Below, piece after piece: positions 44,449 to 52,751 of a stretch of 64,000 nt of DNA; position 1 is the stretch's first letter; each line of letters begins with the position of its first letter. The notes under the pieces are model-generated. The model saw only the letters and a list, made by a program, of their open reading frames with translations. It did not search any database and was not told the DNA's origin. The DNA is from Bog-756 sp963777665. GTDB taxonomy: Bacteria; Actinomycetota; Acidimicrobiia; Acidimicrobiales; RAAP-2. The translations under genes and the position numbers were made by a program. Location of the stretch: positions 744,001-808,000 of the forward strand of contig CAVZRJ010000001.1 of the NCBI GenBank assembly GCA_963777665.1, read 5' to 3'.

Positions 44449-45532
44449 TGCCCCCCTCAGCGGTCTGGCCGCTCTGCCCGGTCGGCGTGGGCGGCCTAGA
44501 CCTGTGATGCCCGCTTCCCCCACATTTCTTCGCCGCGGCGGAGCCCGGGTCGCCGCTCGTCACCTGGGCCAACTGCACGACCACGCCGGCGGTCGTGCTC
44601 GATGCACCTCCAGGGCAGTGACCGCCCGTCCCGTGGTTGCCGCCCCGGCCCGAGCCCCCGCCGCCACCGGTCCCGTGGTTGCCGCCCCGGCCCGAGCCCC
44701 CGCCGCCACCGGTCCCGTGGTTGCCGCCCCGGCTCGAACCCCCGCCGCCACCGGTCCCGTGGTTGCCGCCCCGGCTCGAACCCCCGCCGCCACCGGTCCC
44801 GTGGTTGCCGCCCCGGCTCGAACCCCCGCCGCCACCCGTCCCGTGGTTGCCGCCCCGGCTCGAACCCCCGCCGCCGCCCCCGTGGTTGCCGCCCCGGCCC
44901 GCCGTCGTGCCCGACCTGTGGACGGCGTGGACTGCCGTGACCGTGCCTGCACTGGAGGCGGCGGAGCCCGATGCGGTCGACACCGATGAAGGAGCAGTGA
45001 GGCAGGTGGTCGCAGCGCTGCCCACCGCCGTCGTGCCCGAGGGGCAGGCGCCCGTCGACACCGCTGGGACCTGCTGCAGGGCATGGACTGTCGTCGCGCC
45101 GTGGACCACCCGGTGGTGCCCGACCGGGGCGACCCCGGGGCGCAAGCCGGTTTGCGTCACCGGGGCGGGCGGAGACGCGAGGTCATGGTCGATCTGTGCG
45201 ATCGCCTGGTCGACGAGATGAGTCGTGGGCAGGGGAAGATCGGTGGCAGCAGCCAGACCCGTCGTGGCCAGGATCATTCCGGCGACGAGCGACGCGGCGC
45301 ACGCCGCGGACACGCGCCGGGGGTGACGCCGGAACGACGGCCACTCGGTCGCCGCCACTCGGAACTCGTGGCGCATCGCCGCCTCACCGGCAAACTCACA
45401 GGCACTGCCTTGCGCTCCTGCCGCGGCCAACAGCTCCGCCAGCGGACCCGAGACGAGATTGGGCAGCTCGATGACGTTGTCGCCCTCCCAGACGACATCA
45501 GCATCGGGAAGCAGCGTGCTCAGATCAGCCAT
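44426..45532 (-). CDS. putative membrane anti-sigma factor with Gly-rich tandem repeats
   Basis: 368 residues from ATG 45532, overlapping the sigma stop by 8 bases. An N-terminal cytoplasmic part of about 75 residues precedes one hydrophobic segment (VSAACAASLVAGMILATTGLA). The outer part is Ala/Thr-rich and then contains seven copies of a 14-residue unit RGGNHGTGGGGGSS. The zinc anti-sigma HxxxCxxC motif is absent, so the anti-sigma role rests on gene order. The Gly-rich stalk may span the cell wall. The protein ends in a Thr/Gly tail. Confidence 0.6.
   Translation of the reverse strand: MADLSTLLPDADVVWEGDNVIELPNLVSGPLAELLAAAGAQGSACEFAGEAAMRHEFRVAATEWPSFRRHPRRVSAACAASLVAGMILATTGLAAATDLPLPTTHLVDQAIAQIDHDLASPPAPVTQTGLRPGVAPVGHHRVVHGATTVHALQQVPAVSTGACPSGTTAVGSAATTCLTAPSSVSTASGSAASSAGTVTAVHAVHRSGTTAGRGGNHGGGGGGSSRGGNHGTGGGGGSSRGGNHGTGGGGGSSRGGNHGTGGGGGSSRGGNHGTGGGGGSGRGGNHGTGGGGGSGRGGNHGTGGHCPGGASSTTAGVVVQLAQVTSGDPGSAAAKKCGGSGHHRSRPPTPTGQSGQTAEGGNGTGTGT
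44631..44900. repeat. 42-bp tandem repeat array in coding sequence
   Basis: Units starting at 44633, 44675, 44717, 44759, 44801, 44843 and 44882 share GTGGTTGCCGCCCCGG; the period is 42 bases (39 for the last interval). They encode the Gly-rich repeats of the minus-strand membrane protein. Near identity implies recent expansion and likely length variation between strains. Confidence 0.9.
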
Positions 45533-46169
45533 GCCGACGCTGTCCCTGGTTGTCGTCCCATGATCGTCCCGGCATGATCGAGGCAGCCGACGCGTGCGCC
45601 GGAACCCGCTTCGCTCCCCTCGCGTCGGATGCGGGTGGAGCCTCCCTGAGCATACCCTCCAACCGACGCAATCCACGGTGACAGAGGACGCGGACCGATC
45701 CGGGAGTCCGTCCCATCATCCTGCCCACGGACGCGGGATCGAGACCGACCACGACGCGCAGCATCACGGCCTCGGCCTGATCAGGTGGGAGCTGATCGAT
45801 GAGTCCCAGGGCACTCTCGGTCGAGGAGTGCTCCGCCGCCTCGGCCTCCACATCGTCAGGAGCCGGCAGGACCCCGATAGTTGCGATCTCCGAAGGCTCG
45901 GGGCGGCGATCCCGACCGCGGTACCAATCGGTGACTCGGTTGCGCGCGGTCGTGTAGAGCCAGGCGCGGAAACAGTTCTCGTCACCCTCGAAGGTCGGCA
46001 GGCTCCGCATGACCCGGAGCCAGGTGTCGGCGGCGAGATCCTCCGCGACCGTTGAGGCTTTGACCCGCAGATAGCGCAGCAGTCCTGGTTGAAAGGCACG
46101 CCAGATCCTGGCGAAGGCCTCTTCGTCTCCTCGCTTGGCCGAAGCCAGCGTCCCCCTGAAGTCGTTCAC
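45525..46169 (-). CDS. ECF RNA polymerase sigma factor
   Basis: 214 residues from GTG 46169, with GAGG 8 bases upstream. The sigma-2 region runs EEAFARIWRAFQPGLLRYLR through EDLAADTWLRVMRSL to AWLYTTARNRVTDWYRGR. The sigma-4 region is LIDQLPPDQAEAVMLRVVVG with GRTPGSVRVLCHRGLRRL. The C-terminal 35 residues are extra. It heads an overlapping three-gene operon with a membrane protein and a G1 peptidase, and probably transcribes the operon in response to an envelope signal. Confidence 0.85.
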   Translation of the reverse strand: MNDFRGTLASAKRGDEEAFARIWRAFQPGLLRYLRVKASTVAEDLAADTWLRVMRSLPTFEGDENCFRAWLYTTARNRVTDWYRGRDRRPEPSEIATIGVLPAPDDVEAEAAEHSSTESALGLIDQLPPDQAEAVMLRVVVGLDPASVGRMMGRTPGSVRVLCHRGLRRLEGMLREAPPASDARGAKRVPAHASAASIMPGRSWDDNQGQRRHG

Positions 46170-46528
46170 GATTCGGACCTCTTGATTGCGATTCCTCCTC
46201 GGGCACCCCTCGCCCCGCTGCTGTCTTACACCTCCCCGGACCTCCCGTCCACCATCGTGGGCGGAGTCGGCGGGCGGACGGAACGGGAGTTCGTGCGAGG
46301 AGACGGGTCGGGACGTGACCAATGCGGTCGGGCACGCGACCAACCGCGGGTCAGAGGGACCGGCACGGCGTCGACCGCCCTCCCAAAATTTGAGGACATC
46401 GGATGGACGCCGGCGGATTGCTAGCTGTCGGGCACGCGGACGCTAGCTCCTGATTAGCGTAACGGGCGGCGCTGCTTTATCGTTTTACTTGCCGGAGGGG
46501 TAGAAGAAAGCGGACGTATCGATGGGCG
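46170..46528. other. divergent promoter region
   Basis: This 360-base gap separates the sigma factor operon from the LPFTG protein. It includes a direct GCTAGC pair (near 46421 and 46442) and an AT-richer segment at 46440-46500. No gene or strong hairpin was seen. Promoters for both directions must lie here. Confidence 0.45.
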
Positions 46529-47362
46529 GTGCCCGAAATTCACAAGGCCGTCGCCGCCGTTGCCGTGACCATGATCATCGGTGGCATGGGCTTGGTGACG
46601 GCCGGCGCCGCATGGAGCGCGGGGCTGCACCCCTCGAAGCCACAGCTGCGCTTCGATACCTACCTCCGCCAGGCCGTACTGGTCATCCCGAATCCTCCGT
46701 GTCCGAAGTGGTATAGCGCCTGCCATTGGATGCTGTATGTCAATCGGGTCAATGTGTCCGAGCCGCACACCTGGGTGGTCGGGACGTCCGGGCGCCTGTC
46801 GCTACCGGTCGAACACTGCGGCCTCTACCAGGCCGACACGCTCATCAGCACCGGCACGTACTACAACTGGACGTACGCGACCGGTATCCGGGACATGATC
46901 AACTACTGTCCGTCCACCACGACGACGAGCACCACGACGACGAGCAGCACGACGACGACCAGCACCACCAGACCGACCAGCCCACCCCCCACGTCGAGCA
47001 CCACCAGACCGCCCTCCACGTCGAGCACCACCAGACCGCCCTCGTCGACGGTTCCCCCCGCCGTCGCTGCGTCGACCACGACGCCGACCACCTCGGCCCT
47101 GCCGTTCACCGGCTCCACGACGGTCGACACGGCCGCACCCACCACGGTCGCGTCGGACCCGGCTGCCAGCGCCACCCTCCCCTTCACCGGCGTGGATCTC
47201 CGGCCCCTCATCATCCTGGGATCGGCACTGATCCTCGTCGGTGGCCTGCTCCTCTCGTCCTACGAGTCGCGCAGGCGCCTCCTGCGCCGGGCCGCAGCGG
47301 TCCGCCCGAGCCACCTCACCAGCGGCGCCCGACGGGCGAGCTCCTGGTTCCTCGGCCTCTGA
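46529..47362 (+). CDS. sortase-anchored (LPFTG) cell wall protein
   Basis: 277 residues from GTG 46529. A signal segment (VAAVAVTMIIGGMGLVTAGA) is followed by a small Cys/Trp/Tyr-containing domain (CPKWYSACHWMLYVNR) and a long Thr/Ser/Pro stalk. The C-terminus is a sortase signal: LPFTG, a hydrophobic helix (LIILGSALILVGGLLLSSY) and a basic tail RRRLLRR. A second LPFTG occurs about 30 residues earlier. It is probably displayed on the cell wall; the ligand of the small domain is unknown. Confidence 0.75.
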   Translation: MPEIHKAVAAVAVTMIIGGMGLVTAGAAWSAGLHPSKPQLRFDTYLRQAVLVIPNPPCPKWYSACHWMLYVNRVNVSEPHTWVVGTSGRLSLPVEHCGLYQADTLISTGTYYNWTYATGIRDMINYCPSTTTTSTTTTSSTTTTSTTRPTSPPPTSSTTRPPSTSSTTRPPSSTVPPAVAASTTTPTTSALPFTGSTTVDTAAPTTVASDPAASATLPFTGVDLRPLIILGSALILVGGLLLSSYESRRRLLRRAAAVRPSHLTSGARRASSWFLGL

Positions 47363-47389
47363 ATCCGTCGTTCAGGAGCTCCCGGGAGC

Positions 47390-48376
47390 TCACCCGAGTC
47401 CGGCCGTCGCGTTGGCGAACCGCTCGAGCTCGCCGGGGATGTCCGGTCCTGCCGGCTGGAATGCGATTTCGGTGACCCCAACGGCGGCCAGCTCATCGAC
47501 CTTGCCGCGTACCTCGGCCGCGGTCCCGGTCAACGTCAGATCGCGGATCAGGGACGCGCCGGCCCGGACTGCCGGTCGGTCGCGGCGGTTGGCTTCGACG
47601 AGATGCCCTTCGTGGATGGCCAGATGGCGTTCGCCCGCGGGCACCGCCTCAGTCTCCTCGCGCCAGGCGCTCCCCCCTGGCAGGGCGTCGACCCCGTCGG
47701 CACCGCCGCGGAGATAGGTGCCGTGGTAGACGACGGCCAGCGCCGGCCCGCCGGCGGTGATGACCCGCTCAGAGGCCGGATCCTCTCCCTCCTCGAGCAC
47801 GGTCCCCATCGTCAGGAGCGGTCGCCACGGCAGCTCGGATGGGCTCGGGACCATCGCCGAGAAGACCCCGTCGCCCAACTCGGCGGCCACGGCCATGCCC
47901 TTCGGTCCGTCGGCGCCCACCAGGATGGGGACCTCGAGCGGGCGCGGCGTACCGAACCCGTGCGGGTGGAGCATCCGGAGCACGTGGCCATCCCACTCCG
48001 TGTCGTCACCGTGCAGCAGGGCACGCAGGACCCGGATGTAGGCGGCGACCTCACTCCAGCGCATCGGGCGCTGTCCGAGCACCATCCGGCCGGTGAACCC
48101 GGCACCGATGGCGACCGCGACCCGGCCGGGAGCCTGGGCGGCGAGCGTGGTGATCGCCGCCGCGGTGACCATCGGGTGCCGCAGGCTCGGGACGAGGACG
48201 GCCGGGCCCAGCCCGATCGACCGGGTCCGATCGGCGGCGAGAGCGAGCACCATCCACACGTCCGAATACAGCGCCGGAGAGTCGTAGTACCACGCCCTCC
48301 GGTATCCGAGCCGCTCAGCGATCACTGTGTGCTCCGGGGCGTCGAGCGATGGCGGGAACGCGCAGGAGATGTCCAT
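47390..48376 (-). CDS. LLM-class flavin-dependent oxidoreductase
   Basis: 328 residues from ATG 48376. Typical bacterial-luciferase fold: YRRAWYYDSPALYSDVWMVL, AADRTRSIGLGPAVLVPSLR, APGRVAVAIGAGFTGRMVLG, and PLEVPILVGADGPKGMAVA. The C-terminal GTAAEVRGKVDELAAVGVTE resembles F420-dependent family members. The substrate is unknown. It is convergent with the LPFTG gene and divergent from, with close spacing to, a GNAT acetyltransferase. Confidence 0.82.
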   Translation of the reverse strand: MDISCAFPPSLDAPEHTVIAERLGYRRAWYYDSPALYSDVWMVLALAADRTRSIGLGPAVLVPSLRHPMVTAAAITTLAAQAPGRVAVAIGAGFTGRMVLGQRPMRWSEVAAYIRVLRALLHGDDTEWDGHVLRMLHPHGFGTPRPLEVPILVGADGPKGMAVAAELGDGVFSAMVPSPSELPWRPLLTMGTVLEEGEDPASERVITAGGPALAVVYHGTYLRGGADGVDALPGGSAWREETEAVPAGERHLAIHEGHLVEANRRDRPAVRAGASLIRDLTLTGTAAEVRGKVDELAAVGVTEIAFQPAGPDIPGELERFANATAGLG

Positions 48377-48405
48377 GGCGCGCAAGCTATCAGCAGGTTC
48401 CTTCC

Positions 48406-48888
48406 GTGCTGACGCTGCGGGAGCTCCACGCGTCGGACCTAGAGCTGGTGCGGGCATGGCTGGACGAACCGCACGTGGCCCGCTGGTACATGCTTGGCTC
48501 GAGCGTCCGAACCGAGCTCGAGGAACTGCGCCGATGTCTGGACGGTACCGAACCGACCCTCCTGCTGATCGTGGTCGACGAGGGTCGACCGATCGGGTGG
48601 TGCCAGTGGTACTCCTGCGCCGACTACCCGGATCATGCCGCAGCGGTCGGGGCGGAGCCGGGCGATATCGGAAGCGACTATGCGATCGGCGACCCGTCAC
48701 GCACGGGACGTGGCGTCGGGACCGAGCTGATCTCAGAATTGGTCGATCACGTGAGGGATCTCCACCCTGCGTGCGGTGTCATCGCCGACCCGCAGGTCGC
48801 ACACGTCGCATCCTGCAGGGTCCTCGCGCACAACGGGTTCACACCGCTCGGCGTGCCGCGCTTGCCACCGAACCCACGGACGATCTGA
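48406..48888 (+). CDS. GNAT acetyltransferase (AAC(6')-like)
   Basis: 160 residues from GTG 48406. Acetyltransf_8-type features are LTLRELHASDLELVRAWLDE, HVARWY, IGWCQWYSCADY, and the acetyl-CoA loop RTGRGVGTELI. The pattern of HVxxWY at the start and the DPxxxN-like end is that of aminoglycoside 6'-N-acetyltransferases of the AAC(6')-I group, though many relatives act on other amines. Antibiotic modification is possible but not shown. Confidence 0.72.
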   Translation: MLTLRELHASDLELVRAWLDEPHVARWYMLGSSVRTELEELRRCLDGTEPTLLLIVVDEGRPIGWCQWYSCADYPDHAAAVGAEPGDIGSDYAIGDPSRTGRGVGTELISELVDHVRDLHPACGVIADPQVAHVASCRVLAHNGFTPLGVPRLPPNPRTI

Positions 48889-48996
48889 TGGCCATCTACC
48901 GCCTGGATGCAGCGTCCGGGCCACCTGGCGGACGCCGCCGACCGGCGACGGAGCCCTAGTCGTGTTGGCGTCAGCGAGGACGGGGTTCGACAGCAC

Positions 48997-49401
48997 CTAC
49001 GACCGGTCTGCCCGACCGCCCGCCAGGTAGTCGCGCGCGAGATCGGGTGGGGCGCAGGCCAGCCACGCATCCACGATCCCGTCCCGCAACGCCTCCGTCG
49101 TCACGGAGTTCAGGTGGACGAGCACCGCCGCGTATCCGTCGAAGTGCGGGATGGTGAAGAAACCATCCGGGTGCGTGGCCAGGACGGCCTCCTTCTCGCC
49201 GAGGTCAGCCACGCTGAGCGCGAGGACCGGTCCGGCCGGCACCGCCCGGTCCCCGAATCGCTTGATGTCCGCTTTGCTGAACGGCCGTTCCCAGGCAAAC
49301 GCTTTTCCGCGCACGAACCACGTGCGGTGCCCGTGCCGCTCCCCCTCGGAGACCTCGGGCAGCCCCGAGGCCACACGCGCTACGCCAGAGAACGTCGCCA
49401 C
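48997..49401 (-). CDS. MmcQ/YjbR family protein
   Basis: 134 residues. The YjbR fold is indicated by VASGLPEVSEGERHGHRTWF, VRGKAFAWERPF, an ALSVADLGEKEAVLATHPDG strand and VDAWLACAPPDLARDYL near the end. These are small DNA-binding-like proteins of unknown physiological role, common in actinobacteria. It is flanked by unrelated small genes. Confidence 0.72.
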   Translation of the reverse strand: MATFSGVARVASGLPEVSEGERHGHRTWFVRGKAFAWERPFSKADIKRFGDRAVPAGPVLALSVADLGEKEAVLATHPDGFFTIPHFDGYAAVLVHLNSVTTEALRDGIVDAWLACAPPDLARDYLAGGRADRS

Positions 49402-49539
49402 GGTCCGACCGCGCTCAGTCCGCTCGGAAGGATGCGCCGGTGCCGGTCCGGCCCATGCGCTCCACGTCGACGAGGGCCGACCACGCGATTCCGGTCGGCG
49501 TGTCGGTTGGTGGCGGCGCGGTGGATCGCCCCCATTGCG

Positions 49540-49770
49540 TCAGTGCGCCGGTACTGACGGTGGCACCTCCGCTTCCCGTTTGCGGCCGAGGAGCCAGTAA
49601 GCAATCGAGTTGCCGGGATTCGCGAGAATGACCACACGCCAGAACCGCTTGGTCCCGCGAACCTCGACCTCCGAGCGGCGGTTGAGGTCACGCCATGCAA
49701 CGGTCGCCAAGACGAGGTCCACCGCCACGAGGGCTGCAATCACCATCGGCTTCGGTCGCCGCCGTTCCAC
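49540..49770 (-). CDS. small membrane protein (PLDc_N-like)
   Basis: 76 residues with a hydrophobic helix MVIAALVAVDLVLATVAW and a second weaker segment near IAYWLLGR. The sequence WRVVILANPGNSIAYWLLGRKR matches the PLDc_N pattern (two helices, a conserved Gly-rich turn and an aromatic YW before a basic tail). The function is unknown; relatives are cardiolipin synthase N-terminal-like fragments. Confidence 0.6.
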   Translation of the reverse strand: MERRRPKPMVIAALVAVDLVLATVAWRDLNRRSEVEVRGTKRFWRVVILANPGNSIAYWLLGRKREAEVPPSVPAH

Positions 49771-49845
49771 GGTTGGAGTATGCCACTCAGCGGCGACTCG
49801 GCCGGCCCGGACCGACCTCAGCCATGCTCCTCCGGGTTGGTCCCG

Positions 49846-50664
49846 CTAGCCGCTCGCCTGGATGGTGGCGATGACGTTTGCGGACACTGTGTCCCAGTAA
49901 CTGAAGGCGTGGCCGCTGCCGGGCAGGATGATCTCGTTGACGTTGCACCCGTTGGCCTCGAGCGCCGCGGTCATCGACGACGGCTGGTCCAGCGGCATGA
50001 GCTCGTCGGCACTGTTGTAGAGGAGCCACGTCCCCGGGCAGTTTGTCGGGGTCACGTTGTCGTCCGGCGACCACCGGGCCTCGGCGCTGGGGGTGCAGGT
50101 AGCGAGCCGGCACCCGAGGGCGATGGCAGCCCGATAGGCCAGGGATTGCGAGGTGACCCCCGACATGCCGTCGGGGATGAGGGACGTGAAGTCGAACGCT
50201 CCGGAGAGGGTGACCACCGCCTTGACCGTGCCGGGGGGGAGTGTCTGGGAGAGCCAGGCCACGAGCTCGCCACCGGCGGAGAGGCCCACGAGGGTGAGGT
50301 TGTTCGGGTCCCCGTTGTAGAGCATCGCGTGGGCGAGGACCCAGTTGGTGGCCAGCTGCAGCTCGTAGCTCTGGACCGGAAGGGCGGGAAGGAGTAGGGA
50401 CTCCGAGGCGTAGTTGATGTCGACCACGGTGAAACCCGCCGCCTGCAGATCGGTCGCGACCACCGGGGCGTTCCCGTACGTTCCGATGTCAGAGGCCCAC
50501 CCACCACCGTGGACGAGGATCACCAGGCGCGCACCCGGCATCGCGGCGGGGTACACGGACAAGGTCTCGAAGGGTCCGGGACCGTAGGACAGATTGATCA
50601 CCGGGGCCGGGAGGGCATTCGCGGGCGCTGCATCGATCACGCACAGCACGCCGACCGCCATCAC
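49846..50664 (-). CDS. secreted alpha/beta hydrolase (esterase-like), start region likely frameshifted
   Basis: 272 residues as read. The oxyanion motif is LVHGGGW, the nucleophile elbow GLSAGGEL, the acid SADELMPLD and the histidine GSGHAF, the pattern of HSL-type carboxylesterases. The better start is ATG 50704, preceded by AGAGGCGGG and giving MMARRLARLAVAL, but one extra G near 50668 throws it out of frame. Without it the N-terminus would be a complete signal peptide ending near APANA. A sequence error or recent mutation is likely. Confidence 0.75.
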   Translation of the reverse strand: MMAVGVLCVIDAAPANALPAPVINLSYGPGPFETLSVYPAAMPGARLVILVHGGGWASDIGTYGNAPVVATDLQAAGFTVVDINYASESLLLPALPVQSYELQLATNWVLAHAMLYNGDPNNLTLVGLSAGGELVAWLSQTLPPGTVKAVVTLSGAFDFTSLIPDGMSGVTSQSLAYRAAIALGCRLATCTPSAEARWSPDDNVTPTNCPGTWLLYNSADELMPLDQPSSMTAALEANGCNVNEIILPGSGHAFSYWDTVSANVIATIQASG

Positions 50665-50704
50665 CGAGCGCGACGGCGAGCCGCGCCAGCCTTCTTGCCA
50701 TCAT

Positions 50705-51049
50705 GAGTCCCGCCTCTCTGGCGCCCCCACGGCGCCACCAGAGTGCTGACGCTTCAGCACCGTTTGCACCGTCAGCATCGCTTGCGGCGCAGGATGAGTC
50801 AAGTCAATCGAGCGCGCGCGTCGGACCGCACGATGCACGGCGAGATCACTCACTCTGTGACGCGAGTGTGAACCTCGCACAATGAGCGGCCGACAGAGGC
50901 GGGGTGAGCGCCCGTTCATGCACTGATCTGCAGATTTTCAAACCGCCAGAGCACCGACAGCGTCACTCAGCGTGAGGAAGTACGCTGGCCGCCCGATGAC
51001 CAGACTGCGGTCCCCAGCGACGAACGGCGGACAAGGGCGCCTTCGGCGA
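50705..51049. other. intergenic region
   Basis: This stretch upstream of the esterase-like gene contains an interrupted inverted repeat (GGCGCC-CCCAC-GGCGCC at about 50720-50736) close to its start. Otherwise it shows no gene, RNA or repeat that I can support. Confidence 0.4.
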
Positions 51050-51172
51050 ATGATCCGCTGCAGCTTCTGCGGCCACGTCGCGATCAGAGGCGTGGCGGCC
51101 AAGTACTGCTCTCCTGCGTGCCGGCAAGCTGCATACCGTCTCCGCGCTCGCAGGACGAAGCCGGCCACCTGA
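51050..51172 (+). CDS. small zinc-finger-like protein
   Basis: 40 residues from ATG 51050 (the frame is open further upstream to 50972). CSFCGHVAIRGVAAKYCSPA plus CRQAAYRLRARR gives a CxxC-x14-CxxxC arrangement followed by basic residues. This is the pattern of short treble-clef fingers seen at the ends of CGNR-type regulators (KYCSPACRQAAYR). It may be a free-standing DNA-binding fragment or a remnant. Confidence 0.5.
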   Translation: MIRCSFCGHVAIRGVAAKYCSPACRQAAYRLRARRTKPAT

Positions 51173-51670
51173 GGGAGCGCCGACGTCGGAGCCACCCACA
51201 AGCGGCATCGTCGTCCCACCCGATTGCTGAGGCGTGGCTCGCCTCGCGCAGTGTCAGAAGCGTCCGTCGACCAGAGTCGGATGCCGGCGTCGTCGACACA
51301 GCGTTCGGAGGAGCCCGCGCTGCCGCCCGGATGCCAGCGTGCAACTGCCGGATCCAGGACGCAGTTGGCACCGAGGGTCACACCTCCGCTGACAGTCGGA
51401 TGACCCGTTGCACGATTCTTACGTTTCCTTTAGATCTGCTTCTCATCTGAGTTCAAGAGCGCCGTGCTGGTGTTAGCCGAACGACGCCAGGCTTCCGAGC
51501 AGGGTCTTCCGAACAATTCCGCGTCGAGGCACTCATCCCTTCGAACAGTTCGACGGAGGGCGGAACAATCGGAGGCCACCGAACCCTCACACTCCAGATA
51601 CGGATCCTTCATGATCCGCCTGCACAATCGCGATCGATACAAACGACCGATAACTCAAAAGGAGTCACGC
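51173..51670. other. 500-base intergenic region
   Basis: No protein-like open frame is seen. The base composition becomes AT-richer after 51410 (TTCTTACGTTTCCTTTAG), where the promoter of the downstream secreted protein probably lies. The ribosome site AAAAGGAG occurs at 51657-51664. Confidence 0.4.
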
Positions 51671-52108
51671 ATGTTGAAGAAGATTGTCGCCCCCCTCCTC
51701 ATCGCCGGAGCCCTGCTCGGAGGCGGCCTTGCCGCCAGCACCTCTGCATACGCGGCGGCTCCCCCGACAGCAGCGAGCGCTACCGCCCACGCTGGGAAGC
51801 AGCCACTCCGGGCCTGGCTCCGTGCGCACCGCGTGCAGATTCGTCGTGAGGGAGCAGCCATCAGCGCCAAGGCCATCGGTGTGACGCCCCACGTGCTCCT
51901 GAGCGAGCTGCATTCGGGCAAGTCCATCGCCCAGGTGGCCGGTGAGCACAATGTGAGCGCTCACACCGTGGTCAACGCCCTGAACAGCGCCGCGGACACC
52001 AAGATCGCCCAAGCCGTGACTGACCACAGACTCACCCAGACACAGGCACAGAAGATCGAGGCGGCGCTGCCCAAGTACCTGACCGCGGCAGTCAACCGCG
52101 TTCGCTGA
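51671..52108 (+). CDS. small secreted protein with helical repeats
   Basis: 145 residues from ATG 51671, with AAAAGGAG 6 bases upstream. A signal peptide (MLKKIVAPLLIAGALLGGGL, cleavage near AYAAA) precedes a charged helical domain: AISAKAIGVTPHVLLSELHS, GKSIAQVAGEHNVSAHTVVN, then DHRLTQTQAQKIEAALP. Exported actinobacterial proteins of this kind have two helix-turn-helix-like repeats and no known role. A strong terminator follows at 52121-52158. Confidence 0.68.
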   Translation: MLKKIVAPLLIAGALLGGGLAASTSAYAAAPPTAASATAHAGKQPLRAWLRAHRVQIRREGAAISAKAIGVTPHVLLSELHSGKSIAQVAGEHNVSAHTVVNALNSAADTKIAQAVTDHRLTQTQAQKIEAALPKYLTAAVNRVR

Positions 52109-52120
52109 CCCCACGTGAGC

Positions 52121-52158
52121 CGCCAATGCGGGAAGGGTTCCCCCTTCCCGCATTGGCG
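52121..52158 (+). terminator. strong hairpin terminator
   Basis: A 17-bp perfect stem (CGCCAATGCGGGAAGGG with its complement at 52142-52158) has a 4-base loop TTCC and starts 12 bases after the stop at 52108. There is no U-tract, as is common in high-GC actinobacteria. Confidence 0.75.
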
Positions 52159-52210
52159 CATCCGCCGCGCCGCGCTCTCCCCGAGAGACCGACGAGCGCC
52201 AGTCTCCGCG

Positions 52211-52696
52211 CTACACAGTCGCGATGGTCTCGTCGTAGGTGACCCACGTCGTGCGCGTCGCGTAGCGGTTGTAGACCGCCTGTGCCCGGAGGTTGTCCTC
52301 CGCGGTGGTCCACCGGACGATCGCCCAACCCCGTTCGACTGCCAGGTCGCGGATCGCTGCGAACAGGGCGTCCACCGCTCCCCGGCCACGGGCCTCCGGG
52401 AACACGAAGAGATCGTCGAGGTACCCGTTGTCGCTGGCAAGGAGCGGCCGACGCCAGCTGCGGAGATGGGCGACACCGACGGCCTCATCGGGCGCTGCTC
52501 CCTCGACCACCACCAGCGCGATCGTCGTGCCTTCGTCGAAGATCCATCGCCAGACCTCCGCGAGCTGCTCTCCGGCCAGGATCCGCCCATAGAACGTCGC
52601 ATAGCCTCGGAACAGCTCGACCCAGGTGTCATGGTCGGAGCGACGGAGTGGACGAACGAGCCACTCGACCGCTGCATTCCCGTCCTGGGCCATCAC
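52211..52696 (-). CDS. GNAT family N-acetyltransferase
   Basis: 161 residues. VRPLRRSDHDTWVELFRGYA begins a GNAT domain; the core YLDDLFVFPEARGRGAVDAL holds the acetyl-CoA-binding RxxGxG-like loop, and the end NLRAQAVYNRYATRTTWVTY is typical. The substrate is unknown. It is convergent with the small secreted protein, with the hairpin terminator between them. Confidence 0.75.
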   Translation of the reverse strand: MMAQDGNAAVEWLVRPLRRSDHDTWVELFRGYATFYGRILAGEQLAEVWRWIFDEGTTIALVVVEGAAPDEAVGVAHLRSWRRPLLASDNGYLDDLFVFPEARGRGAVDALFAAIRDLAVERGWAIVRWTTAEDNLRAQAVYNRYATRTTWVTYDETIATV

Positions 52697-52751
52697 GCCA
52701 ACAGTACGGGACGCCGTCCCACCGCCGCGTTGGGTCGCTGGTCTCTGGCGA

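Noticed and set aside
44602..44989. Pro/Arg-rich proteins on the plus strand across the 42-bp repeats
   Set aside because: Open frames appear on both strands because the repeat is GC-rich and a multiple of three. The minus frame continues from the sigma-linked membrane gene, so it is the real one.
47376..47391. GAGCTCCCGGGAGCTC palindrome as a terminator between convergent genes
   Set aside because: It is a perfect 16-bp palindrome but has no loop and overlaps the stop codon of the LLM gene; evidence for termination is too weak to list.
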